DNA from: Spirochaetaceae bacterium
GTDB taxonomy: Bacteria > Spirochaetota > Spirochaetia > DSM-27196 > PWMO01
Length of the DNA: 6,481 nt
Assembly (NCBI GenBank): GCA_003558175.1
Contig: PWMO01000018.1
Coordinates: forward strand, 1-6,481
Direction: 5' to 3'
Made by a program: the position numbers and the translations under genes. A model generated the notes under the pieces. That model did no database searches and had not been told where the DNA came from. It was given only the letters and a program-made list of their open reading frames with translations. Shown here in pieces: positions 1-5,945 of the stretch (positions are counted from its first letter, which is position 1; the number at the start of each line of letters is the position of its first letter).

Positions 1-389
1 CGCCGCTTTCGGCACGGCGCAGCGATATCGCGGGCATCATTGAGCCGCGCATGGCGGAGATCTTCACCCTGGTGCGGGAACGCATAGAGAAGAAAGGCCT
101 GATCAACAAGCTGGGCGGCGGGGTGGTACTGACCGGTGGCGGAGCATTGCTTACGGGGGCGGTGGAGCTCGTCCAGGATATCTTTCAGACGGCCGCCCGG
201 GTGGGGCAGCCGGGAAACCTTGGCGGAGTTGCATCGAATTACCAGCGGCCGGACTATTCCACCGCGGTTGGGCTGCTTCTGTATCGTGACGCGCTGCTCA
301 GAGCCACCGGCAGGGACGGGGAGCGCAAGGTAAAACAGCCGGGAATGATGCAGGGGTTCAAGAGCTGGTTACGTAACTTTTTTGACTAG
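1..389 (+). CDS. ftsA: Cell division protein FtsA, C-terminal part (5' end outside window)
   Basis: FtsA is the actin-like ATPase that tethers FtsZ filaments to the inner membrane and recruits later divisome proteins. Only the last ~128 codons are present; the first whole codon begins at base 3 and the stop is TAG at 387-389. Visible family marks are an IIEPR segment (36-50), the actin-fold nucleotide-binding stretch [10 protein letters not shown] (about 123-152), and an [13 protein letters not shown] strand here read as STAVGLLLY (258-284). The C-terminus ends in [11 protein letters not shown], which matches the short amphipathic membrane-targeting helix that anchors FtsA. It is separated from ftsZ by 89 bases, the usual division-cluster order. 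ATG at 51 is an internal Met, not the start, because the family similarity runs upstream of it to the window edge. Confidence 0.95.
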   Translation, partial: PLSARRSDIAGIIEPRMAEIFTLVRERIEKKGLINKLGGGVVLTGGGALLTGAVELVQDIFQTAARVGQPGNLGGVASNYQRPDYSTAVGLLLYRDALLRATGRDGERKVKQPGMMQGFKSWLRNFFD

Positions 390-400
390 ATTTGACTGGA
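381..400 (+). repeat. Tandem 10-bp direct repeat across the ftsA stop codon
   Basis: TTTGACTAGA (381-390) is followed immediately by TTTGACTGGA (391-400), nine of ten bases identical. The first copy contains the TAG stop of ftsA; the second contains the TTG at 392 that could open an extended ftsZ frame. It may be a small duplication, or paired sites for a regulator or sigma factor. The sequence alone does not decide. Confidence 0.5.
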
Positions 401-410
401 GAAGTAGAGA
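382..410 (+). promoter_or_regulatory. Possible weak promoter at the ftsA/ftsZ junction
   Basis: TTGACT at 382-387 matches the -35 consensus at 5 of 6 positions. After a 17-base spacer TAGAGA at 405-410 matches the -10 consensus at only 3 of 6. A second TTGACT lies at 392-397, with only poor -10 options. An internal promoter for ftsZ is common in other bacteria, which makes the site plausible, but the -10 element is poor and the -35 overlaps the end of the ftsA coding sequence. This is a suggestion only. Confidence 0.2.
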
Positions 411-432
411 GAGAACGGACAGTGCGGGCGGG

Positions 433-450
433 CCGTCTACTGCAGTACGG
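433..450. promoter_or_regulatory. Palindrome in the ftsZ leader
   Basis: TACTGCAGTA at 438-447 is a perfect 10-bp palindrome, flanked by CCG (433-435) and CGG (448-450), which can extend the pairing across a two-base TC bulge on the left arm. It sits about 30 bases before the ftsZ start. It could be a dimeric repressor operator or a small leader hairpin with a TGCA loop. No T-run follows, so it does not look like a terminator. A chance occurrence is possible. Confidence 0.25.
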
Positions 451-468
451 CGGTCACTCGATAACCTT

Positions 469-476
469 GGGAGGGG
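469..476 (+). promoter_or_regulatory. Ribosome binding site deciding the ftsZ start
   Basis: GGGAGGGG lies just upstream of the ATG at 479-481, with the GGAGG core ending 4 bases before the start. This strong Shine-Dalgarno sequence favours ATG 479 over the in-frame TTG at 392, which would add 29 residues unlike the start of known FtsZ proteins. Confidence 0.8.
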
Positions 477-478
477 AT

Positions 479-1660
479 ATGAAGTTCGAGATCATCGAAG
501 AGAGCACATCGCTCCAGGATTCCTACGGGAACCCAACGGTCATCAAGGTGATAGGGGTTGGCGGCGGCGGCAGTAACGCCGTGAACCGCATGATCGCCGG
601 TGGCCTGGGCGCCGTAGAGTTTGTTGCGGTCAACACGGATCTGCAAGCGCTGCAGCTGTCGAACGCGGAGACCCGTCTGCCGCTGGGCTCCAAGCTCACC
701 GGTGGTCTCGGTGCCGGCGGGAAGCCGGAGGTTGGCGAGAAGGCGGCGCTGGAAGACAAGGAGGAGATCCAGAACGTCATCCGTGGCGCCGACATGGTCT
801 TCATCACTGCGGGTATGGGCGGTGGAACCGGTACGGGTGCCGCGCCGGTGATTGCCGAGGTTGCCAAGGAGATGGGCATTCTCACGGTGGCGGTGGTCAC
901 CAAGCCGTTTGACTTTGAAGGACGGCGCAAGATGCAGCTCGCCGAAGAGGGCATCTCCAGGCTGCGCGAAGCGGTCGACACGCTGATCACCATACCTAAT
1001 CAACATCTGCTGAAAATCGTGGAACGGCGCACGCCGATCAAAGAGGCGTTTCTGATAGCCGATGATGTGCTGCGTCAGGGCGTGCAGGGCATATCGGATC
1101 TGATCACCAAGCCGGGCGAGATCAACATCGACTTTGCCGACGTCAAGACCATCATGAACGGCCGCGGTGACGCGCTGATGGGCATTGGCGTGGGCAACGG
1201 CGAGAACCGCGCCGTAGACGCCGCAACCAATGCAATCAACAATCCGCTGCTGGAAGACGCGCGCATCGAGGGCGCCAAGGGAATCCTGGTGAACGTCTCC
1301 GGCGGGCTGGACTTCTCGCTGTCTGAGTACGAGGAGGTGCTCAACATCATCACCGCCAACGCCGATGACGACGCCTTGATTATCGCCGGCAGCGCCGTGG
1401 ACGAGCTGATGGACAGCGAGGTGAAGGTGACGGTGATCGCCACCGGGTTTGACAACGATATCCGCCAGGAAGCCGCCCGGGAGCCCGCAAAACAGAAGAA
1501 GGAGCAGTTTATTTCGCTCGATGAGTGGGTAGAGATGACCAGCGGACGAGGGCGGCACGCCAAGGGTGATCTTGCATCGGACGAACCGATCACCGAAGAA
1601 CTGGGAATCCCGGCGGTCCTGCGCTACCGGCAGGTGTCCGGAGGGTCGAGCGGCGCCTGA
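479..1660 (+). CDS. ftsZ: Cell division GTPase FtsZ
   Basis: FtsZ is the bacterial tubulin homologue; it polymerises with GTP into the midcell ring that organises septation. The product is 393 residues, a normal length. Visible motifs are the N-terminal glycine loop VGGGGSN (27-33), the tubulin signature GGGTGTG (114-120), and the T7 synergy loop with N216, D218 and D221, which completes the GTPase site of the neighbouring subunit. The globular domain ends near residue 324. A linker of about 50 residues follows, then the conserved C-terminal peptide IPAVLR (377-382), the docking site for FtsA and other partners. The tail after it, [10 protein letters not shown], is polar and Gly/Ser-rich. ATG 479 is chosen for its strong ribosome binding site and because the protein then begins as usual for FtsZ. 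ftsA lies upstream; the stop overlaps the xerD start by one base, suggesting coupled translation. Confidence 0.98.
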   Translation: MKFEIIEESTSLQDSYGNPTVIKVIGVGGGGSNAVNRMIAGGLGAVEFVAVNTDLQALQLSNAETRLPLGSKLTGGLGAGGKPEVGEKAALEDKEEIQNVIRGADMVFITAGMGGGTGTGAAPVIAEVAKEMGILTVAVVTKPFDFEGRRKMQLAEEGISRLREAVDTLITIPNQHLLKIVERRTPIKEAFLIADDVLRQGVQGISDLITKPGEINIDFADVKTIMNGRGDALMGIGVGNGENRAVDAATNAINNPLLEDARIEGAKGILVNVSGGLDFSLSEYEEVLNIITANADDDALIIAGSAVDELMDSEVKVTVIATGFDNDIRQEAAREPAKQKKEQFISLDEWVEMTSGRGRHAKGDLASDEPITEELGIPAVLRYRQVSGGSSGA

Positions 1661-2544
1661 TGAGCTCTGTACAGCGGTTCAACGACTATCTGGTAACCGA
1701 GCTCCGGTTGTCACCGCGCACCGTAGAGACCTACGTACGCGAAGCGGGGCTGTTTGACGCCTACCTCGAGGAGCAGGGCGAGACGGCGTCGACCGTTGGT
1801 GTACCCACGGTTGCCGACTACCTGATCGAGCGTCAAACGCGCGAGAACGGAGTCGATCAGCGTACGGTGGCCAAAATACTCTCCGCATTGCGTTCATTTC
1901 TGCAGTTCCTGGTGCTGGAAGACGAGCGCAGCGACAATCCTGCACTGCTGGTAGAATCGCCCAAGCCGGTGCAGCGAGTCCCGGGCGTGCTGTCGGTGGC
2001 CGAGATTGAAGCGCTGCTGGGGGCGATTGACCCTTCCTCGCCGCTGGGACTGCGCGATCGGGCCCTCTTCGAGCTGATCTACTCCTCGGGGCTGCGCATC
2101 TCCGAGGCGGTCGATCTGACCGTTGCCCGGGTGTTTCTGGATGAAGGGGTGCTGCGGGTGCGCGGCAAGGGCAACAAGGAGCGCCTGGTGCCGATGGGCC
2201 CGGTGGCCGTGCGCTGGCTGCGGCAATACCTGCAGGACGGCCGCCCCAGGCTGGTGAAGGCTCCCGCTCGCAGCGACAGGCTGTTTCTGAACCACCTGGG
2301 GAACGGGCTTTCGCGCAAAGGGATGTGGAAGCGGTTTCACCAGTTGTGCAGTGCCGCCGGGATTCGCGCCAAGGTGCATACACTGCGGCATTCGTTCGCC
2401 ACGCACCTGCTCGAAGGCGGCGCCGACTTGCGCGCCGTCCAGGAATTGCTGGGTCATGCAGACATCGCAACAACGCAGATCTACACCCATATCGACAAAG
2501 AAGAGCTGCATGTCTGGCATTCAACGCATCACCCACGAGGGTAG
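1660..2544 (+). CDS. xerD: Tyrosine recombinase, XerD type
   Basis: Xer recombinases resolve chromosome dimers at the dif site near the terminus during division, with XerC and XerD each exchanging one strand pair. The product has 294 residues, close to the usual 298. An N-terminal SAM-like core-binding domain (about 3-88) precedes the catalytic domain. All catalytic residues are visible: R146, K170 in GKGNKER, H240 and R243 in HTLRH, H266 in LLGHA, and nucleophile Y275 in TQIYTH. Each is shifted by two to four residues from E. coli XerD as I recall it. The GKGNKERLVPMG stretch and the HHPRG end resemble XerD more than XerC. ATG 1660 overlaps the ftsZ stop by one base; GGAGGG at 1640-1645 is 14 bases away, rather far, so initiation may depend on ribosomes finishing ftsZ. 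The xerD/xerC label is inferred from motif similarity. Confidence 0.93.
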   Translation: MSSVQRFNDYLVTELRLSPRTVETYVREAGLFDAYLEEQGETASTVGVPTVADYLIERQTRENGVDQRTVAKILSALRSFLQFLVLEDERSDNPALLVESPKPVQRVPGVLSVAEIEALLGAIDPSSPLGLRDRALFELIYSSGLRISEAVDLTVARVFLDEGVLRVRGKGNKERLVPMGPVAVRWLRQYLQDGRPRLVKAPARSDRLFLNHLGNGLSRKGMWKRFHQLCSAAGIRAKVHTLRHSFATHLLEGGADLRAVQELLGHADIATTQIYTHIDKEELHVWHSTHHPRG

Positions 2545-2549
2545 TGGAG
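2537..2549 (+). promoter_or_regulatory. Ribosome binding sites for the TPR lipoprotein
   Basis: Two purine-rich sites compete. GAGGG at 2537-2541 is 8 bases before ATG 2550, and GGAG at 2546-2549 is 6 bases before ATG 2556. Either start leaves the signal peptide intact. ATG 2550 is reported because it is the first start with a good spacing. An in-frame GTG at 2544 is too close to either site. Confidence 0.5.
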
Positions 2550-3311
2550 ATGCTTATGGGGTTTTTGCCGGGTGCAGCCGCGGTGCGGTGTGGACCATTG
2601 GCGCGGCTGGCCGTCTTGCTGATGGCCGTGGCGGTGGTTCTGCCCGCCTGCCGGCGGGAAGACGAGCCGATGTTGCGCGAGCTGGTTGCGCTGGAATCGC
2701 CCGAATACGGCGCCGAAGAGGTCAGCGACCAACGAATACGAGAGCTCAGGCAGGCAATCAGCGAATTAGAAGAAACTGTTGCGCGCAAAGTTGAAGCAAC
2801 AGAAAAAATTGGTGAGTATCATAGGATACTGGCAGTGGAGTACATCGGGCGCAGCATGTACGGGCCGGCGCTCGATCACCTGCGGGAAGCCATCAGACTC
2901 GAACCGGAGAACCCGGTTCTGGCGTACTGGGCGGCCGTTGCAGCGGGACGGCTGGCAAAGGCGATGATGGAGCCGCCGGAGCGGGAACGCTATTTTGAGT
3001 ACGCCGAGCGCTCCTACCTGCGCGCGCTGGAGCTCAACCCGCGCTACATCAGCGCGATGTATGGACTGGCGGTGCTCTATGTGTTTGAGCTGGAGCGCCC
3101 ACAGGAAGCAGAACCGTTGCTGCACGAGGTGCTCAGGCGGCAATCGCGCAACGTGCAGGCGATGGCGGTGCTGGCACACGCTTACGCTGCAAGCGGCAAA
3201 CTGGAGGAAGCAGCCGAGATGTATGGACGCATCGCAGAGACTACTTCGGACGAGAACCTCAGGCGTGAGGCCATCCGCAATCGCGATGAAGTGCGGGAGG
3301 CGCTGCGATGA
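2550..3311 (+). CDS. TPR-repeat lipoprotein of unknown function
   Basis: The 253-residue product begins with a lipoprotein-like signal: positively charged residues R13 and R19, a hydrophobic core (20-31) and LPAC ending at C34. Proline at -2 departs from the strict lipobox, but spirochaete lipoproteins tolerate variation. An E/R/K-rich, probably coiled-coil segment follows (58-92), then about four tetratricopeptide repeats: 88-121 (ALDHLREAIRLEP), 122-166 with an insert, 167-200 (EAEPLLHEVL) and 201-234 (GKLEEAAEMYGRIAE). TPR arrays are protein-binding scaffolds, so a periplasmic adaptor anchored by lipid is the likely topology; no partner can be named from sequence. It starts 5 bases after xerD and its stop overlaps the dprA start by 4, so it is firmly inside the division/recombination operon. 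The stretch at 2761-2830 is unusually AT-rich. A longer frame opens at 2325 inside xerD, but its extra residues look like an xerD shadow and would bury the signal peptide. Confidence 0.85.
   Translation: MLMGFLPGAAAVRCGPLARLAVLLMAVAVVLPACRREDEPMLRELVALESPEYGAEEVSDQRIRELRQAISELEETVARKVEATEKIGEYHRILAVEYIGRSMYGPALDHLREAIRLEPENPVLAYWAAVAAGRLAKAMMEPPERERYFEYAERSYLRALELNPRYISAMYGLAVLYVFELERPQEAEPLLHEVLRRQSRNVQAMAVLAHAYAASGKLEEAAEMYGRIAETTSDENLRREAIRNRDEVREALR
2761..2830 (+). other. AT-rich patch inside the TPR lipoprotein gene
   Basis: By hand count 27 of 70 bases are G or C (39%), against a strongly GC-rich surround. Codons rare elsewhere in the window cluster here (TTA, ACA, ATT, AAA, AGG, ATA). 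The patch encodes residues 71-94, the E/K-rich putative coiled coil before the first TPR. It includes the palindrome TTGCGCGCAA (2779-2788) and an inverted repeat CTGTTGC (2776-2782) / GCAACAG (2796-2802) with a 13-base loop. TTGAAG (2791-2796) and TATCAT (2817-2822) look like promoter elements, but their 20-base spacing is too long. E/K-rich amino acid content explains part of the low GC. Confidence 0.5.
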
Positions 3312-4378
3312 AGCTGCTCTATGCGCTGGCAGTCAATCAGGCTGAGTTCCTCACCGGACGCGAGAAGCTCCTGCTGGCAGAGATGGTCGACAGCGACGCC
3401 TTCTTGACGTCGCTCACCATTGACAACCTGTCGCAGATTGTCGGGCGCGTGATTAACAGCCGGCAGTGGGATCCAGCCCAATACCTGGATCAGGCGCACC
3501 GGGACCTGCGCTACATTGAACGCAGCGGCGTCACCACCGTGCTCATCAGCGACAGCCGCTATCCGGCGCAGCTGCGCGCGATCCACGATCCGCCGTTTCT
3601 GCTGCTGGCACGCGGAACGCTGCCGCGGTGGGACGTCCCCGCGGTGGCAATTGTCGGAACGCGCAGACCCACCGCGGCCGCGGTAGCCGCAACGCTGCGG
3701 CTGGCACACGAGTGCGCGGCGGCCGGGATCCCGGTGGTCTCGGGGCTGGCACGCGGAATCGATGCTGCAGCTCATCAGGGAGCTCTGCGGGGCGCCGGGG
3801 TCACGATGGCGGTGCTGGGCAGCGGAATCGACGTCATCTACCCGCGGTCACACAAGCCGCTGGCCGAACGTATTCTGGACCGCGGGGGTGTCATTCTCAG
3901 TGAGTACCCTCCGGGGAGCCCCCCTACGCGTTACCGGTTCCCGGAGCGCAACCGCATCATCAGCGGACTGTGCCGTTCGGTAGTGATCGCCCAGGCGCCG
4001 GCGCGTTCCGGTGCTCTGCTTACCGGTGACTACGCGCTCGAGCAGGGGCGCGATGTCTACGTGCTGCAGGAAGGGCTCGAGGGTGAGACCGGCGCCGGTG
4101 GTCGCAACTATGAGCGCGACGGTTCGGCGGTTGTAGTGACCGTTGGCGACATCATCGCCGATTGGATCGGGATTTCGCCCGGTGGTGCAGCCGATGCCTT
4201 GCGCGCGAGAAGCGGTGCCGGGGGTGCGCTGCGCGGTCCGGGCACCATACCTGTCGGGAGGCAGCTGGCGCTGCAGCTTGAGGAGGAGCTGCAGCTGAGT
4301 CAATCGCAAGAGGAAACGTCGACCGGTTGGGACCATCGGGTCGATGCAACGGAGATTCGTGAAGCGAGGATGCATTGA
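3308..4378 (+). CDS. dprA: DNA processing protein DprA (Smf)
   Basis: DprA binds single-stranded DNA and loads RecA onto it, protecting incoming DNA in natural transformation; it is also conserved in many species not known to be competent. The product has 356 residues. An N-terminal helical region (1-105) precedes the Rossmann-like DprA domain, with GTRRPT (117-122), SGLARGID (145-152), AVLGSGIDVIYP (from about 170), SEYPPGSPP, FPERNR (211-216) and SGALLTG (234-240). The end of the domain diverges: the usual VPG after the RxV strand is VLQEG (252-256), and the usual GxNxLIxxGA appears as GRNYERDGS (265-273). The last ~65 residues are Gly/Ala- then Gln/Glu-rich, and I do not see the C-terminal winged-helix domain found in many DprA proteins. 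GGGAGG at 3295-3300 lies 7 bases before ATG 3308, and the start overlaps the preceding stop by 4 bases (ATGA). Confidence 0.93.
   Translation: MKLLYALAVNQAEFLTGREKLLLAEMVDSDAFLTSLTIDNLSQIVGRVINSRQWDPAQYLDQAHRDLRYIERSGVTTVLISDSRYPAQLRAIHDPPFLLLARGTLPRWDVPAVAIVGTRRPTAAAVAATLRLAHECAAAGIPVVSGLARGIDAAAHQGALRGAGVTMAVLGSGIDVIYPRSHKPLAERILDRGGVILSEYPPGSPPTRYRFPERNRIISGLCRSVVIAQAPARSGALLTGDYALEQGRDVYVLQEGLEGETGAGGRNYERDGSAVVVTVGDIIADWIGISPGGAADALRARSGAGGALRGPGTIPVGRQLALQLEEELQLSQSQEETSTGWDHRVDATEIREARMH
4366..4369 (+). promoter_or_regulatory. Ribosome binding site supporting a TTG start for xerC
   Basis: GAGG is 5 bases before TTG 4375. The alternative ATG 4480 has only GGAG at 4463-4466, 13 bases away. 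The spacing supports TTG 4375, with a TTGA overlap on the dprA stop. Confidence 0.45.
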
Positions 4379-5406
4379 ACGAGCAGCTGGTGAACGGGCA
4401 AAACGTGAATCGCCGCGACTCTGCGACCGGGCAAGAGCAGCAGGGTGCGCCCGATGAGCGACGGAGACCGGGCAGCAATATGGAGCGCTACCTGGCCTAC
4501 CTCAAGAGCGTGCGCAACCTCTCTGCCGCCACGGTACGCGCCTACGCGGTAGACCTGGGCGCGTTCTTCCGCTGGGTCGGTGACGCCGCGGAGGTCGAGT
4601 CACGGCTTGTTCGCGGATATGTTGCCCATCTTGCGCGAGGCAACACCGCGTCGTCCACGATAAACCGTAAACTGTCGGCGCTGAAGGGCTATTACCGGTT
4701 TCTGGTCAGGCAGGGATTGCTGGATGCCTCGCCGGTCGACGGAGTACGCAGCCTGCGCCGCGAACGGACACTGCCCGACATCCTGTTTGAAGCCGACGTC
4801 GCGTCGCTGGTCGCCATCGATGGAGCCGATTTCGAGTCGACTCGCGACCGGCTGATCATGGAGGCGCTTTACTCTACCGGGTGCCGTGTCTCTGAGCTGG
4901 TGGGTATCGCGGTGGACGACATCAATTTCAAGAAAGGTTCGGTGATGGTTCACGGTAAGGGCCGCAAGGACCGGCTGGTGTTTCTGGGTGCTCCGGCCCG
5001 CGAGGCGCTGGCGGCGTTTCTGCCGCTCCGTGAAGCGCTGCTGCGCCGCCGCGGTGCCCACGGCGAACGCGCGCTGTTGCTCAACCGGAACGCCGGGCGG
5101 CTGACGGCGCGCGGGGTTGCGCTGATTATCGAGAAGCGGGTGCGTGACGCCGGAATCGCTACGCACACCTCGCCGCACACATTTCGCCACAGCTTTGCCA
5201 CGCATGTGCTTGACCGCGGCGCCGACATCCGGGTGGTCCAGGAGCTGCTCGGCCACGCGGGGCTTTCCACTACGCAGGTGTATACGCACCTCGGGCTGGG
5301 GAAGCTGCGCAAAATATACGCACAGGCGCATCCGCACGGTGGCGGCGAGCAGTGCGACCACGGCGGCGAACACGAGCCCGCCAGTGACGGAGCAGAGGAG
5401 AGATGA
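4375..5406 (+). CDS. xerC: Tyrosine recombinase, XerC type
   Basis: This is the probable partner of the upstream XerD in dimer resolution at dif. From TTG 4375 the product has 343 residues. Residues 36-120 form the SAM-like core-binding domain ([19 protein letters not shown]). The catalytic set is complete: R171 in TGCRVSE, K195 in HGKGRKD, H268 and R271 in HTFRH, H294 in LLGHA and nucleophile Y303 in TQVYTH. The C-terminus runs about 20 polar residues past the usual HPRA-like end, here HPHG. The start is uncertain: ATG 4480 would give 308 residues, closer to the family, and the 35 extra residues are low-complexity and Gln/Asn/Arg-rich. TTG is kept because it has a well-spaced ribosome binding site, overlaps the dprA stop like the other junctions, and the extension shows 25 of 34 codons ending in G or C. 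xerC directly before hslV and hslU is a known conserved order (Bacillus codV-codW-codX). Confidence 0.93.
   Translation: MNEQLVNGQNVNRRDSATGQEQQGAPDERRRPGSNMERYLAYLKSVRNLSAATVRAYAVDLGAFFRWVGDAAEVESRLVRGYVAHLARGNTASSTINRKLSALKGYYRFLVRQGLLDASPVDGVRSLRRERTLPDILFEADVASLVAIDGADFESTRDRLIMEALYSTGCRVSELVGIAVDDINFKKGSVMVHGKGRKDRLVFLGAPAREALAAFLPLREALLRRRGAHGERALLLNRNAGRLTARGVALIIEKRVRDAGIATHTSPHTFRHSFATHVLDRGADIRVVQELLGHAGLSTTQVYTHLGLGKLRKIYAQAHPHGGGEQCDHGGEHEPASDGAEER
5394..5400 (+). promoter_or_regulatory. Ribosome binding site for hslV
   Basis: AGAGGAG lies before two consecutive ATG codons at 5403 and 5406. The AGGAG core (5396-5400) is 5 bases from ATG 5406 but only 2 from ATG 5403, so the second ATG is favoured. 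GAGG (5395-5398) could still serve ATG 5403. Confidence 0.6.
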
Positions 5407-5945
5407 TGACAGACAAATGGCGCAGTACCACGGTGATCGCGGTACGAAGAAACGGTGCGGTGGCCATGGCGGCCGACGGACAGGTGACGCTCGGGACCAC
5501 CGTCATGAAGGCGCATGCCCGCAAGATCCGCCGTATCTACGACGAACGGGTGCTGGTGGGGTTTGCCGGTGCCACCGCCGATGCGTTCACGCTCTTCGAA
5601 CGGTTTGAGGGCAAGGTGAAGGAGTACTCGGGCGACATCACCCGCGCGGCGGTCGAACTGGCCAAGGACTGGCGCACCGATCGAGCGCTGCGCAGACTGG
5701 AAGCGCTGATCCTCACCGCCGATCAGAACAAGACGCTGTTGATCTCCGGCACCGGCGATATCGTTGACCCGGACCAGGACGCTATCGCGATCGGCTCGGG
5801 CGGAAACTTTGCCTATGCGGCAGCACTTGCCTACCTCGAGAACGAATCACTGACGGCGGCGGAGATCGCCCGCAAGTCGCTCGCGATTGCCGCAGGAATC
5901 TGTATCTATACCAACAGCGAAATCGTGCTGGAGGAGCTCTCATGA
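5406..5945 (+). CDS. hslV: ATP-dependent protease HslV (ClpQ), peptidase subunit
   Basis: HslV forms the proteasome-like double-hexamer peptidase chamber of the HslUV complex in the cytoplasm; its N-terminal threonine is the nucleophile. The product has 179 residues, a normal size. By alignment to remembered E. coli HslV, the catalytic threonine is T8 in [11 protein letters not shown], supported by D24, K35, K40 and S131 in GSGG (130-133), each offset by 7 from the mature E. coli numbering. It must therefore lose a seven-residue propeptide (MTDKWRS), unlike E. coli, where only Met is removed. Other family marks are DGQVTLG (24-30), [14 protein letters not shown] (52-65), [10 protein letters not shown] (84-93) and the ICIYTN near the end with the EELS terminus that contacts HslU. 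ATG 5406 is chosen on ribosome-binding-site spacing; ATG 5403 adds one Met. It follows xerC without a gap and overlaps hslU by 4 bases. Confidence 0.97.
   Translation: MTDKWRSTTVIAVRRNGAVAMAADGQVTLGTTVMKAHARKIRRIYDERVLVGFAGATADAFTLFERFEGKVKEYSGDITRAAVELAKDWRTDRALRRLEALILTADQNKTLLISGTGDIVDPDQDAIAIGSGGNFAYAAALAYLENESLTAAEIARKSLAIAAGICIYTNSEIVLEELS

Noticed and set aside
392..478. TTG start giving FtsZ 29 extra residues
   Set aside because: The added residues are unlike FtsZ N-termini, and ATG 479 has a strong ribosome binding site.
437..1558. Long open frame on the - strand opposite ftsZ (373 codons)
   Set aside because: Its product is rich in His, Arg, Gln and Leu, resembles no family I know, and mirrors the high-GC codon pattern of ftsZ. 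It is an antisense shadow.
1660..2544. The tyrosine recombinase as a phage or integron integrase marking a mobile element
   Set aside because: Length, motif context and the HHPRG end fit chromosomal Xer proteins, and it is embedded in a housekeeping operon without attachment-site repeats or phage genes.
2325..2549. ATG at 2325 extending the TPR lipoprotein by 75 residues
   Set aside because: It lies inside the catalytic end of xerD in another frame, has Arg-rich shadow sequence, and would place the signal peptide in the middle of the protein.
1679..2788. Long open frame on the - strand opposite xerD and the lipoprotein gene (369 codons)
   Set aside because: Arg/Ala/Pro/Ser-rich translation with no domain, crossing two well-supported genes; typical of GC-rich antisense frames.
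2791..2822. Promoter made of TTGAAG and TATCAT inside the lipoprotein gene
   Set aside because: The spacer is 20 bases, outside the usual 16-18, and the surrounding sequence is clearly coding.
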